A stretch of 64,000 bases of DNA from Mobiluncus sp034180645 (GCF_034180645.1 NZ_JAXFNY010000008.1:139990-203989), one strand, 5' to 3'. Counted from the first letter of the stretch, positions 34,811-45,153 are shown. Program-made: numbers and translations. The notes: generated by a model not told the origin, from the sequence alone.

Positions 34811-36955
34811 ATGGAAATTTGGCCAGGAAAACCTTATCCGCTGGGGGCAACTTATGATGGGAGCGGAACAAACTTTGCACTTTTTTCAGCCAACGCTGAA
34901 AAAGTGGAACTCTGTTTAGTAGAGGACGACGGACGGGAAACTGAACGTTTCTCTTTGGAAGAAGTCGATGCCCACGTGTGGCACGGCTACATCCCGAACC
35001 TCCGTCCCGGGCAACACTACGGATACCGGGTTCACGGCCCTTACGACCCCACCAATGGGCAGCGCTTCAATCCGAGCAAACTGTTGCTGGACCCTTATGC
35101 CAAAGCCATCGCCGGCGACTTAGACGGCGACATGTCCATTTTTGCCTATCCGGCCGGGAATCCAGACGGCTATTCCGAGGCAGACTCGGCCGCGCACACA
35201 ATGCATTCAGTCGTCATCAACCCCTTCTTTGATTGGGGCAACGACCGTCATCCCCGCTTGGATTACCCGGACCTAGTCATCTATGAAACTCACGTCAAGG
35301 GGATGACCATGTTGAACCCTGCCATTCCCGAAGCGCTGCGGGGCACTTACGCGGGAATGGGACATCCGAACAACGTTTCCTATCTGAAACACTTGGGCGT
35401 CAACGCCGTGGAACTCATGCCGGTGCACCAATTCGTCACCGATCCTTCCCTGGAGGCAAAAGGCCTCAAAAACTATTGGGGTTACAACACTATCGGCTAC
35501 TTTGCCCCGCATAATGGCTACTGTTCGGATCGCCGGGGCGACCGTCAGGTCGAAGAATTTAAACAGATGGTCAAAGACCTGCATTCAGCCGGTATCGAAG
35601 TCATCCTCGACGTTGTGTACAATCACACCGCCGAGGGCAACCAGATGGGACCGACGCTGTCTTTCCGCGGCTTGGACAACGAAGTGTACTACCGCCTGGT
35701 GGAAGGCGACCGGGAACACTACTTCGACACGACCGGAACCGGCAATTCCCTACTGATGCGCTCCCCCGCGGTACTGCAGCTGATTATGGATTCGCTGCGC
35801 TATTGGATTACCGAGATGCACGTCGATGGTTTCCGGTTTGACCTCGCGTCAACCCTGGCCCGGGAACTCAGCTCAGTCGACAAACTTTCGGCGTTCTTTG
35901 ACATCATCCACCAAGATCCGATTATTTCCCAGGTCAAGCTCATTGCCGAGCCTTGGGACGTCGGCGAAGGCGGCTACAACGTGGGTGGTTTCCCGATTTT
36001 GTGGTCGGAATGGAACGGGAAGTATCGCGACACGGTGCGGGACTACTGGCGTGGCGAGCCAGCAAAACTGGGTGAGTTCGCATCCCGGTTCAGCGGTTCG
36101 GCAGACCTCTATGCCCATACCGGCCGACTGCCGGTGGCCTCCATCAACTTTGTGACCGCCCACGACGGATTTACCTTGCTTGACCTGGTCTCCTATAACG
36201 ATAAACACAATGAAGCCAATGGTGAAGGCGGGGTTGACGGAGACAATAACAACAAATCTTGGAATCACGGGGAGGAAGGTCCCAGCAGCGACGAGTCCAT
36301 TAATGAACTGCGCCGCCGCCAACGTTTCAACTTCCTCACCACCCTGCTGCTGTCCCAAGGCGTGCCCATGATTTCTCACGGCGATGAGTTGGGGCGCACT
36401 CAGGGCGGTAACAACAACGGGTATTGCCAAGACAACGAAACCACCTGGATTCATTGGAACGAAGACGCGCGTGACCATAAGATGTTCGACTTTACCCGAG
36501 CTCTGATTCACCTGCGCAACGAGCACCCGGTGTTTCGCCGGCGCCGGTTCCTGGCTGGGGACGCGGCTCGCGGCGGAGAATCGGATCGTGGCGACATCGA
36601 GTGGTTTAGCGTCAACGGCGAACATATGACCGATGAAGAATGGACGACCGCTTACGCTAAAGCCCTAACCATTTCCCTAAACGGGGCTTCTATTGACGAG
36701 CCGGGCAAACGCGGTGAGCGCGTGGAAGATGATGATTTTATCCTCATGTTCAACGCCTCCGAAAAGGACTTGGAGTTCACTATGCCCCAGTGGGCTCATG
36801 ATTTGCAGTGGTATCGGGTCATCGACACGACCGCGGAACAGCCAATTGAGACGGATTTCGAGCGGGCCAAGCTGCTGGGTTCCCCCGAGACCGTTACGGT
36901 ACGTTCGCGTTCCATTGTGGTTTTGGCCTCCCCCTTGGCGGACCCCTCTCTCTAG
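34811..36955 (+). CDS. glgX: Glycogen debranching enzyme GlgX
   Basis: The 714-residue isoamylase-type GH13 enzyme has an N-terminal CBM48 domain (YPLGATYDGSGTNFALFSAN). The barrel carries VNAVELMPVHQF, the nucleophile Asp in HVDGFRFDLAS, the acid Glu in LIAEPWDVGEGGY, and the third acid in FVTAHDGFTLLDLVSYNDKH. It hydrolyses alpha-1,6 branches in phosphorylase-limit glycogen. The length is normal for actinobacterial GlgX/TreX. Confidence 0.96.
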   Translation: MEIWPGKPYPLGATYDGSGTNFALFSANAEKVELCLVEDDGRETERFSLEEVDAHVWHGYIPNLRPGQHYGYRVHGPYDPTNGQRFNPSKLLLDPYAKAIAGDLDGDMSIFAYPAGNPDGYSEADSAAHTMHSVVINPFFDWGNDRHPRLDYPDLVIYETHVKGMTMLNPAIPEALRGTYAGMGHPNNVSYLKHLGVNAVELMPVHQFVTDPSLEAKGLKNYWGYNTIGYFAPHNGYCSDRRGDRQVEEFKQMVKDLHSAGIEVILDVVYNHTAEGNQMGPTLSFRGLDNEVYYRLVEGDREHYFDTTGTGNSLLMRSPAVLQLIMDSLRYWITEMHVDGFRFDLASTLARELSSVDKLSAFFDIIHQDPIISQVKLIAEPWDVGEGGYNVGGFPILWSEWNGKYRDTVRDYWRGEPAKLGEFASRFSGSADLYAHTGRLPVASINFVTAHDGFTLLDLVSYNDKHNEANGEGGVDGDNNNKSWNHGEEGPSSDESINELRRRQRFNFLTTLLLSQGVPMISHGDELGRTQGGNNNGYCQDNETTWIHWNEDARDHKMFDFTRALIHLRNEHPVFRRRRFLAGDAARGGESDRGDIEWFSVNGEHMTDEEWTTAYAKALTISLNGASIDEPGKRGERVEDDDFILMFNASEKDLEFTMPQWAHDLQWYRVIDTTAEQPIETDFERAKLLGSPETVTVRSRSIVVLASPLADPSL

Positions 36956-37044
36956 TATTGGGCGACGGGCAGTCCGAAAAGGTATTTCGGGTCTGCAGGG
37001 CGTGGTAAGGCCGGTTTTCCCTCCCTCTCGCTTACGCTGAGAGG

Positions 37045-37620
37045 GTGAGCGAGGCAAGTTCAACGGCACAGACGCAGGTACCCCCAGCGTGGGAACTCGC
37101 TCTTTTGTCGCTGCGCCAAGCCTCGGTACCGCCCCGCGTTTCCATTCACGAGGTGCCTGCCCCGGTGAAAATTGCCCCTTATGCAGTGGCGATTAGCGCG
37201 GAGACGGCGCTGCACGTGGAGGCGGAGGCTCCCGCTACCGGTCGGTTTGTGTGTCTCTATGATCCGCAGACCCAAGAAGGTTGGGGCGGCGAGTTTCGGG
37301 TTATTGCTCTGGTGGCGACCGATACGGAGTTAGCTTTGGGCGAAGATCCGCTAGCCGGGGAAGTCGCCTGGTCTTGGCTGCGCGAGTGTTTAGCGAGCCG
37401 AGACGCTGATTACGGACATTTGGTGGGTACCGCCACCACGACCATCAACCGTTCTTTTGAGGGCTTCGCGCTTCGCGCCACCTCCGCTACCCTCGAGATT
37501 CGCGCTTCTTGGACCCCTGGCAGTCCCGATTTGAGCGCTCATTTCCTGGCCTGGCTGGACACGATGCTGCAGGCGACCGGGCTCTCCCCCGAGGAAAACG
37601 TCACTCAGCTGCGTCATTAG
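37045..37620 (+). CDS. DUF3000 domain-containing protein
   Basis: The 191-residue protein of unknown function is found in actinobacteria just upstream of the ribonuclease D gene, as here. Recognisable features are LRQASVPPRVSIHEVPAPVKIAPYA-like residues near 20-50, a central VGTATTTINRSFEGF segment, and a conserved acidic/aromatic core (GRFVCLYDPQTQEGWGG). It has no signal peptide or membrane segment. GTG start. Confidence 0.85.
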   Translation: MSEASSTAQTQVPPAWELALLSLRQASVPPRVSIHEVPAPVKIAPYAVAISAETALHVEAEAPATGRFVCLYDPQTQEGWGGEFRVIALVATDTELALGEDPLAGEVAWSWLRECLASRDADYGHLVGTATTTINRSFEGFALRATSATLEIRASWTPGSPDLSAHFLAWLDTMLQATGLSPEENVTQLRH

Positions 37621-37724
37621 AACCTTCCCGACCGCCCTTGTGCGCTCACAGATATCCCACCGGTAGCACCCCTACGGTGCGGCAGGACGAGCACAGCCGC
37701 ACCAGGTTATAACATAGAACCGTT

Positions 37725-38957
37725 ATGTCGAGCACTACCTCAAAACCGCAATCTCCACGGCTGGTCACCCGTACTCGCGAGCCTTTAGCTCCGATTGTGG
37801 ACACTCCCGCAGCTCTGCAACACGTCTGTGAACTCGTCGCCGCTGCCACGGGCCCGGTGGCGCTCGATACTGAACGTGCCGGATCGTTTCGCTATTCACA
37901 AGGTGCCTACCTGGTGCAATTGCGTCGCGAGGGCGTGGGCACTGTCCTCATCGACCCGATAGCCTTTCCCGATTTGGAGCCGTTAAGCCGGGCTATTGGC
38001 AAGGCGGAGTGGATTTTGCACGACGCTACCCAAGATTTGCCCTGTCTGTCGGAACTGGGAATGCGCCCGCAGCTGCTGTTCGACACGGAACTGGCGGCGA
38101 AACTGTTGAACTTTGAGGGGTTTGGCCTGGCCGCGGTGATGGAGCAGGTGCTGGGCATCACTCTGGCGAAAGAACATTCCGCGGCGGATTGGTCCACCCG
38201 CCCCCTGCCCTCCGATTGGCAGACCTACGCCGCCCTGGACGTGGATTACCTCATTGACCTGCGCAATGAGCTGTGGCTAAGGCTGCAAGACGAGGATAAA
38301 GACGACTGGGCGGAGCAAGAATTCGACTATCTGTTGGATTTTCAGCCCCCTGCGCCCAAACCCGATCCGTGGCGTCACGTCCCAGGTTCTGGAAAAGTCC
38401 ACGCCCCGCGCAATCTCGCCGCCCTGCGGGAGCTGTGGTATTCCCGCGATGAACTGGCCCAGGACGAGGATCTAGCACCTACCAAAGTGCTGACGAACGC
38501 GGCGATGATTGCCTTGGCGGTGGGGCTGCCAAAGGGCAAACGCTACATGGGGGCTTTGGAGGATTTTCGCCACGACCGGGTCGGTCGGAAACGAGCCGAC
38601 CGCTGGTTTGCGGCTTTGCGCAGGTCCTATCAACTGTCTGCCAAGGAACTTCCCCCGCGGCGCGCCCCGCGTATCCCCGGGGAGGTTCCAGATTCGCGCA
38701 CTTTTACGCACAATCACCCCCTGGAGGCCGATCGGTGGCGGCGTTTGCGTGAAACCGTGGCCACGGTGGCTACCCAGTTAGATGTCCACTACGAGGTCAT
38801 GCTGGAACCGAAAACTATCCGTCGGCTGGCTTGGGTGCTGCCTGACGATGCTCCGGAGTCCCAGGTCCTGGAAGTACTGCAGGCCAGTCAGGCGCGGCCT
38901 TGGCAGATTGAAAATACTTTGGATTCGCTGGTGAAAGCCCTTAAATCCGAGAATTAA
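37725..38957 (+). CDS. rnd: Ribonuclease D (DEDD exonuclease with HRDC domain)
   Basis: The protein has 410 residues. The DEDDy exonuclease motifs are Exo I VALDTERAG, Exo II ILHDATQDLPCL and Exo III YAALDVDYLIDL. An HRDC domain follows (about 215-295, LAALRELWYSRDELAQDEDL) with a C-terminal extension. It trims 3' ends of small RNAs, including tRNA precursors. It follows DUF3000 by about 105 bp and overlaps the convergent dxs gene by 17 bp. Confidence 0.94.
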   Translation: MSSTTSKPQSPRLVTRTREPLAPIVDTPAALQHVCELVAAATGPVALDTERAGSFRYSQGAYLVQLRREGVGTVLIDPIAFPDLEPLSRAIGKAEWILHDATQDLPCLSELGMRPQLLFDTELAAKLLNFEGFGLAAVMEQVLGITLAKEHSAADWSTRPLPSDWQTYAALDVDYLIDLRNELWLRLQDEDKDDWAEQEFDYLLDFQPPAPKPDPWRHVPGSGKVHAPRNLAALRELWYSRDELAQDEDLAPTKVLTNAAMIALAVGLPKGKRYMGALEDFRHDRVGRKRADRWFAALRRSYQLSAKELPPRRAPRIPGEVPDSRTFTHNHPLEADRWRRLRETVATVATQLDVHYEVMLEPKTIRRLAWVLPDDAPESQVLEVLQASQARPWQIENTLDSLVKALKSEN

Positions 38958-40908
38958 TGGAATCAGCCAGTGCTCGGGGGGTCAGCCCCAGTTCTTCCCG
39001 GATTTCGTCGCGCGTGGCGTGGTGCAGAAATTGTCGCGGAATCCCGTAAGACAGCACGGGAGTAAAGATGTCCTGCGCCGCTGCGGCGTTGCGTAGCTGA
39101 GACCCAAAACCGCCTTCCACCAGGCCGTCCTCTAGGGTTACGACCCGGTCGTAGGCTCCTACCGCCGCCACCAAGTCGGCGGGCACGGGAATGAGCCACC
39201 GCGGATCGACGACGCGCACCACCAGATTGTTGAGGGCCTGGAGTTCGTTCGCGACCTCCACCCCCAGGTGGGCAAACGCTCCGGTCGCCACAATCAAAAG
39301 GTTCTGGGGTCGGTTTGAGCTGGCCGTTGCCTCGCGGGTCGGTGCTGATGGTGCCACGAAGTCAGCCGATTCCCACAGCACATCGCTGCCGTGGGCACGT
39401 TTCAGTGCCGGCAAAGGCTTGGGCAGCGAGCCTTTCGGATAGCGCACGATGGTGGGTCCGTCCTCAACTTCGAGAGCCTCCCGCAGTTCTTCGCGCAATG
39501 TCGCGGCATCGCGCGGCGCGGCCAGGCGCAGACCGGGCACCGTCCCAGCCAGAGCTATGTCCCACATACCGTTGTGGCTGGCGCCGTCACTGCCGGTAAT
39601 ACCGGAACGATCCTCGACAATCGTCACCCCAGCCCGGTGTAGCGCGATATCCATCAGCAACTGGTCATAACCCCGGTTTAAGAACGTGGAATACAGGGCG
39701 ATGACCGGGTGCATCCCGCCGTATGCCAAGCCGGCGGCAGTGGCCAGGGCATCCGCTTCCGCGATACCAACGTCGAAAACCCGGTCGGGGAATTCTCGTT
39801 GCATCGGGCACAACCCTACGGGGCGAAGCATCGCGGCGGTCAGGGCGACGATTTTTTCGTTCTCACGCGCCAGGCTGCAGATTTCCTCGGCAAAAACCTG
39901 AGTCCATTCAAAGCGTTCCGGCTCGATGGGCAGGCCGGTTTCGGGATGAATCCGTCCTATTGCGTGGAAGTGGTCGGAAACGTTTTCTTCCGCCGGGGTG
40001 TAGCCGCGGCCCTTTTGGGTGATGACGTGTATCAATACGGGCTTCTTCGCAGCCTTCGCCCTGGTGAAACTAAACTCCAAGGCAGCAATGTCGTGTCCGT
40101 CAATGGGGCCGGTATAGGTAATGCCCAACTCGTCAAACAGGACCCCTTCGGCGGAGGCGACCATGTCGCGCAACCCGGCTTTCGCGGCGTGCAACCCGGA
40201 ATACACCAGATTTCCCACCGGCCCGCCGCCTTTCAGGGTTTGTTTGCCCCACTTCAAGGCTTTGTCATACTGGGGTGTAACCCGCAGGGCATCCAGGTGA
40301 TGTGCCAGCCCGCCGATGGTCGGAGCGTAGGAACGCCCGTTGTCGTTCAAGACTATGATTAGCCGACCTTCGTTTTCTTCGGCAATGTTGTTTAGAGCCT
40401 CCCAAGCCATACCGCCGGTCATCGCTCCATCGCCAATGACCGCTACGACCCAGCCTCGTTTGCCGGTCAGGCGGTTTGCCCGGGCAATCCCGTCCGCCCA
40501 GGACAGCGCGGCTGAAGCGTGGGAGTTTTCCAGCACATCCGTATCAGATTCCGCCCGCGAGGGATACCCAGACAGGCCGCCGCGTTGACGCAGCCGGGAA
40601 AAATCTTGGCGTCCGGTCAGGAGTTTGTGGACGTAAGTTTGGTGTCCCGTGTCAAAAACGAAAGTGTCTCGGGTGACATTAAACACGCGGTGCAGGGCGA
40701 TGGTCAGTTCGACCACGCCGAGGTTCGGACCCAGGTGTCCCCCGGTCTTTGCTACTGATTGCACCAAAAAATGACGAATTTCCTCCGCCAGGCGATTGAT
40801 TTCCTGGTGATTTAGATTCCGCAAATCGCGCGGCGAAGAAATCGTCGGCAATAGGCGCAGCGACATCAAGTCAGCGTTTTGCGCGCTTACGGGTTCAAGT
40901 TGGGACAT
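38941..40908 (-). CDS. dxs: 1-deoxy-D-xylulose-5-phosphate synthase
   Basis: The 655-residue first enzyme of the MEP isoprenoid pathway condenses pyruvate with glyceraldehyde 3-phosphate using thiamine diphosphate. The cofactor motif is GDGAMTGGMAWEALNN with the paired Asn in IIVLNDNGRSY. The VFDTGHQTYVHKLLTGR and DRSGITGSDGASHNGMWD segments are diagnostic. The start is ATG 40908. It has an atypical N-terminal extension before SSPRDLRNL, and an alternative ATG at 40866 has no binding site. Confidence 0.96.
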   Translation of the reverse strand: MSQLEPVSAQNADLMSLRLLPTISSPRDLRNLNHQEINRLAEEIRHFLVQSVAKTGGHLGPNLGVVELTIALHRVFNVTRDTFVFDTGHQTYVHKLLTGRQDFSRLRQRGGLSGYPSRAESDTDVLENSHASAALSWADGIARANRLTGKRGWVVAVIGDGAMTGGMAWEALNNIAEENEGRLIIVLNDNGRSYAPTIGGLAHHLDALRVTPQYDKALKWGKQTLKGGGPVGNLVYSGLHAAKAGLRDMVASAEGVLFDELGITYTGPIDGHDIAALEFSFTRAKAAKKPVLIHVITQKGRGYTPAEENVSDHFHAIGRIHPETGLPIEPERFEWTQVFAEEICSLARENEKIVALTAAMLRPVGLCPMQREFPDRVFDVGIAEADALATAAGLAYGGMHPVIALYSTFLNRGYDQLLMDIALHRAGVTIVEDRSGITGSDGASHNGMWDIALAGTVPGLRLAAPRDAATLREELREALEVEDGPTIVRYPKGSLPKPLPALKRAHGSDVLWESADFVAPSAPTREATASSNRPQNLLIVATGAFAHLGVEVANELQALNNLVVRVVDPRWLIPVPADLVAAVGAYDRVVTLEDGLVEGGFGSQLRNAAAAQDIFTPVLSYGIPRQFLHHATRDEIREELGLTPRALADSINSRI

Positions 40909-41023
40909 AAAATCGTAAAACTCCTCATGAAGATACTGTCCTATTCTATCCAGTTTTTACGTTTTCTTTCATGTCGTGCCAGTTTGGAGCGGTGGTCACG
41001 TAGCGGTTTGGTCGGTCTACCGT

Positions 41024-41068
41024 AAAAATAGCTCCCCGAACTGACCAGAGGGCAATTCGGGGAGCTAT
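41024..41068 (-). terminator. Intrinsic terminator of acnA
   Basis: A perfect 13-bp stem, ATAGCTCCCCGAA (41028-41040) with TTCGGGGAGCTAT (41056-41068), is followed on the minus strand by TTTTTA (41029 downward). It lies 22 bp past the acnA stop. Confidence 0.9.
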
Positions 41069-41089
41069 GAACGGTTGAGCCGCTAACGC

Positions 41090-43774
41090 TTAGGCTTTCA
41101 CCAGGTTACGCAGCACGTAACGCAGAATGCCATCGTTGCGGTAGTAGTCGGCTTCTCCTGGGGTGTCAATACGTACCACCGCGTCAAACTCGACCTTGGA
41201 GCCGTCCGTCTTGGTGGCGCAGACTTTCACCGTCTCAGGAGTCTTGCCTTCGTTCAAAGCGGTTACACCGCTGATGTCAAAGGTTTCCGTCCCGTCCAGA
41301 CCCAGCGAGTCCGCCGACTGCCCCTCCGGGAACTGTAGCGGCAGGATACCCATGCCAATCAGGTTGGAACGGTGAATGCGCTCGAAGGACTGGGCGATAA
41401 CGGCTTTCACGCCCAGCAGTCGCGTGCCTTTTGCGGCCCAGTCGCGGCTGGAGCCGGTACCGTATTCCTTGCCGCCCAGCACGACCAGCGGAATCCCGGC
41501 GGCCTGGTAGTTCATGGAGGCGTCATAGACGTAGGCCTGAGGGCCGCCTTCCTGGGTAAAGTCGCGGGTGAAACCGCCCTCGACGTTGTCCAGGATTTGG
41601 TTGCGGATACGGATGTTGGCAAAGGTGCCGCGCATCATGACTTCATGGTTGCCACGGCGGGAGCCGTATGAATTGAAGTCCTTGGGCTGCACCCCGTTGC
41701 CGATCAGGTACTGGCCCGCAGGAGTTTCGGGCTTGAAAGCGCCGGCCGGAGAGATATGGTCGGTCGTGACGGAATCACCCAGTTTCAACAAAACCCTGGC
41801 TCCGCGGATGTCCCGCACCGGTTCGGGCTCCATCTTCATTCCGTCAAAGAACGGTGCCTTGCGCACATAGGTCGAGTCATCGTCCCAGGTGAAGCGGCTG
41901 CCTTCCGGAGTCGGCAGGGACTGCCAACGCTCATCACCGGCAAACACGTTTGCATAATCCTTCGTGTACATATCGCGGTTGATGGTTTCGTCGATAGTCC
42001 GTTGCACCTCGGCAGGGTCGGGCCAGATGTCACGCAGGAACACGTCGTTGCCGTCAAGGTCTTGCCCCAGGGGCTCCGTCTCAAAATCGAAGTCCATAGT
42101 ACCGGCCAGGGCGTAGGCCACAACCAGAGGCGGTGAAGCCAGGTAGTTCATCTTAACGTCGGGAGAAATACGCCCCTCGAAGTTACGGTTACCCGACAGC
42201 ACCGCTGTAACGGCCAGGTCGTTGTCGTTAATAACCTTCGAGATTTCGGGCGGAACCGGACCGGAGTTACCGATGCAGGTCGCGCAGCCGTAACCCACCA
42301 GGTTAAAGCCCAACTCATCGAGGGGACCCCACAGACCGGCCTGGTCAAAGTAGTCCGTGACGACTTGGGAACCGGGCGCCACCGATGTCTTTACCCACGG
42401 CTTTGACTTCAGTCCCTTGGCGCGAGCGTTGCGAGCCAGAATGCCGGCAGCCATCATCACCGAGGGGTTGGAAGTGTTCGTGCAAGACGTGATGGAAGCA
42501 ATGACCACGCGGCCATGATCCAGGTTCGTCTTGGTTCCGTCAGCGGTGGTCAAATCCACGACCTTGTGCGCTTCAGGAGCATAGGTGGGCACCAGGGTCT
42601 GCTCGAAGGTCTGCTTGGCTTCGCTCAACTTAATGCGGTCTTGCGGACGCTTCGGACCGGCAATGGAAGGCACCACAGTAGACAGGTCGAGTTCCAGGTA
42701 CTCCGAGTACTTGGGCTCGAAGCTCGGATCGTGCCACAAGCCCTGCTCCTTGGCGTAAGCCTCCACCAGAGCGCAACGTTCCTCGTCACGTCCGGTCAAG
42801 CGCAGGTAGTCCACGGTGACCTGGTCAATCGGGAAGATGGCGGCGGTCGAACCGAATTCGGGAGACATATTGCCGATGGTGGCGCGGTTAGCCAGCGGCA
42901 CCTGCGTAACACCCTCGCCATAGAACTCCACAAACTTGCCGACCACGCCATGCTCGCGCAGCATCTGGGTGATGGTGAGCACCACGTCCGTAGCGGTAGC
43001 GGAGGCAGGGATGGAACCCTTGAGTTTGAATCCGACCACGCGCGGAATCAGCATGGACACCGGCTGACCGAGCATAGCGGCCTCGGCTTCGATACCGCCG
43101 ACGCCCCAGCCCAGCACGCCCAGACCGTTGACCATCGTGGTGTGGGAGTCGGTGCCGACGCAGGTGTCGGGGTAAGCCTGCACCGTGCCGTCGGGCAGTT
43201 CTTTGGTGAACACGGAACGCGCCAGGTATTCGATGTTGACCTGGTGGATAATGCCGGTCCCCGGCGGCACTACGCGGAAGTTGTTAAAGGCACCTTGGCC
43301 CCAACGCAGGAACTTGTAACGTTCCGAGTTGCGTTCGTATTCCTTATCCGTGTTGAGTTTTAGCGCGTCAGGGCGGCCAAAGTAATCAATCTGGACCGAG
43401 TGGTCGATGACCATCTCTGCCGGAGCCAAGGGGTTGATTTTCTCCGGGTTCCCACCCAGGTCTTTCACGGCCTCGCGCATAGTGGCCAAATCAACCACGC
43501 AAGGCACGCCGGTGAAGTCCTGCATCACCACGCGAGCCGGCGTGAACTGGATTTCCGTGTTGGGCTGCGCATCGGGATTCCACGCCGCCAGAGCCTTAAT
43601 TTGGTCGGCAGTGATGTTAGCACCGTCTTCGTTACGCAACAGGTTTTCGCCCAAAATGCGCAGCGCGTAAGGAAGCTTTTTTAAGCCTTCCACGGCATCG
43701 AGAGAGAAAATCTCGTAAGATTTACCTCCCACCTGCAAAGTCTTGCGAGCATTTAAGCTGTTCAAACTGGCCAT
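41090..43774 (-). CDS. acnA: Aconitate hydratase A
   Basis: The 894-residue TCA-cycle enzyme interconverts citrate and isocitrate and belongs to the AcnA/IRP1 type. Cluster cysteines lie in ITSCTNTSNPSVMMAAG and GYGCATCIGNSGP. The active-site segments VGTDSHTTMVNGLGVLGWG and GSSRDWAAKGTRLLGVKAV (swivel domain) are present. The start is ATG 43772-43774 with AGGAGG six bases upstream; the open frame to 43807 adds 11 residues. A palindrome overlaps the likely promoter. A strong terminator follows. Confidence 0.97.
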   Translation of the reverse strand: MASLNSLNARKTLQVGGKSYEIFSLDAVEGLKKLPYALRILGENLLRNEDGANITADQIKALAAWNPDAQPNTEIQFTPARVVMQDFTGVPCVVDLATMREAVKDLGGNPEKINPLAPAEMVIDHSVQIDYFGRPDALKLNTDKEYERNSERYKFLRWGQGAFNNFRVVPPGTGIIHQVNIEYLARSVFTKELPDGTVQAYPDTCVGTDSHTTMVNGLGVLGWGVGGIEAEAAMLGQPVSMLIPRVVGFKLKGSIPASATATDVVLTITQMLREHGVVGKFVEFYGEGVTQVPLANRATIGNMSPEFGSTAAIFPIDQVTVDYLRLTGRDEERCALVEAYAKEQGLWHDPSFEPKYSEYLELDLSTVVPSIAGPKRPQDRIKLSEAKQTFEQTLVPTYAPEAHKVVDLTTADGTKTNLDHGRVVIASITSCTNTSNPSVMMAAGILARNARAKGLKSKPWVKTSVAPGSQVVTDYFDQAGLWGPLDELGFNLVGYGCATCIGNSGPVPPEISKVINDNDLAVTAVLSGNRNFEGRISPDVKMNYLASPPLVVAYALAGTMDFDFETEPLGQDLDGNDVFLRDIWPDPAEVQRTIDETINRDMYTKDYANVFAGDERWQSLPTPEGSRFTWDDDSTYVRKAPFFDGMKMEPEPVRDIRGARVLLKLGDSVTTDHISPAGAFKPETPAGQYLIGNGVQPKDFNSYGSRRGNHEVMMRGTFANIRIRNQILDNVEGGFTRDFTQEGGPQAYVYDASMNYQAAGIPLVVLGGKEYGTGSSRDWAAKGTRLLGVKAVIAQSFERIHRSNLIGMGILPLQFPEGQSADSLGLDGTETFDISGVTALNEGKTPETVKVCATKTDGSKVEFDAVVRIDTPGEADYYRNDGILRYVLRNLVKA

Positions 43775-43814
43775 AAATAACCTCCTAAAGGGTGGCAACA
43801 ACGCCACAAAGATT

Positions 43815-43832
43815 TATCTCGACATCAAGATA
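43815..43832. promoter_or_regulatory. Pseudo-palindromic operator candidate upstream of acnA
   Basis: TATCTCGACATCAAGATA reads nearly the same on the other strand (TATCTTGATGTCGAGATA; 14 of 18 symmetric positions). It sits about 40 bp upstream of the acnA start beside AT-rich sequence that could hold the -10. The regulator is unknown. The rest of the 375-bp gap (43775-44149) shows no gene. Confidence 0.5.
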
Positions 43833-44149
43833 TATTTTATTTCGTCATTTCTCAACACATTAGAGGTTGCGCCGCGGACATTGTTTCGTTTTCCAGCCCG
43901 GAACTTACCGCAAATAGGGTTCCACCTGGGATTATGTGTCCTAAAATGGCTCACTGCTTGACTGCACCTCGAATTCGCAAGGGCGTTGCGTGCCGATTTG
44001 CCGGTTCTCTAACGTGGGCAATTCGCAAAACTTCTGTTGCGCAAATCCTAATCCTTTGTTCTTCGCTATCCCATGCACCTCAGGAATTCTCCAACGACAA
44101 CCTGGTAATTGTCAGACAGCGTCCTTGTCGGCAGTTGCATCCAGAAGAA

Positions 44150-45075
44150 TCAATCTGATTCTGTGTAGGCATTCGTGCTGACAAAAGACATTAATAACGT
44201 AGCTAATGCTATGAAAGCAGCGAAAAGAGCATAAACGATGTTCGTATGGAACGCGCCCAGAGACCACAGCGCAACCAAGCAGTAACCGTAAATTACGGCC
44301 CAAAAAAACCCCAGAACGAAGTCGTGATTCGCTCGTAACGTCAAAGTGTGCCAGCGTTTTGCAATCTGTGCTAGCAGCTTCACCAAAATGGCCGCCCAAA
44401 GTACCAGAAATGCAACGACAGCAAACCACTCATCACTGTTTTTATTTAGCAGCAGAGACAAACTGCTGCCCACGCCTACGGTAATCACTGCTCCCAACCC
44501 GGCGCCGAGGAGGGCGAGGATTGCCATCAGCCGCGACTTTTCTGCGAGTTTATTCAGACGCAATGTTAGGTAAACGACTGCAGGAGTTTCGAACAGATAG
44601 CCCAGGAAGTTTACCCAAATCACACTCATGAACACATGGTGATTGATGTCCCAGGAAAGAACACGTCCGTCCCAGATCCAGAAACCCCCCATTGAGTCGG
44701 ATGGCGGCCACATCCAGTAATAAATCCATCGAAACGACCAGCCAGCCAGTAAAAAGGCTGATTTCAAAAATAGCTTTCGGTAAATTTCCTCGCGATCCTG
44801 AAACCACAGACGGCCAACGCGCCCCACATCAATCCACCAAAAACAGGAAACTGATTGGGCGGCGCACCGATGCTGAGAAAATAGTCGTTGCTGTAGTGAT
44901 AGATATCGGTGGTTCTCACAGCCAGAATTTCAAGGATAAATCCCGCCAAAGTTGCCGCCAGGAATAAACGCAGTTCAACACGGTTTCGCTGCTTGGCAAT
45001 GTCTCCCAGCAACAGAGCGGTCAGCAGGTAGCATATAATTTCAAAGGCATTAATCCAGTTTACTGCACCTCCCAA
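44150..45075 (-). pseudogene. Frameshifted multi-pass membrane protein (CruF/DUF422-like topology)
   Basis: Two overlapping minus-strand frames make one protein of about 308 residues. The 5' frame (45075-44764, 103 aa) ends ...KFTESYF-stop. The 3' frame (44827-44150, 225 aa) continues LKSAFLLAGW. The switch falls on TTTTT (44766-44770); one extra T would join them. Hydrophobic helices run through both parts. YHYSNDYFLSIG, then GGFWIWDG, recall the carotenoid hydratase-like membrane family, but this is only a resemblance. The first frame has only a TTG start (45075). A single-base deletion, a sequencing error in the T run, or slippage during expression could explain it. Confidence 0.6.
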
Positions 45076-45153
45076 TTGCCTACATTATACTGTAAACGAG
45101 CTCTTAATCCAGTTTTTAACACCGTAAGGGTTTCCAGCCGCATACAAAAAATG

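Noticed and set aside
35873..36625. Minus-strand open frame of 250 codons opposite glgX
   Set aside because: Shadow of glgX, whose catalytic motifs are unambiguous on the plus strand.
42515..43363. Plus-strand open frame of 282 codons opposite acnA
   Set aside because: His/Gly/Gln-rich composition typical of antisense reading of a conserved gene; aconitase on the other strand is certain.
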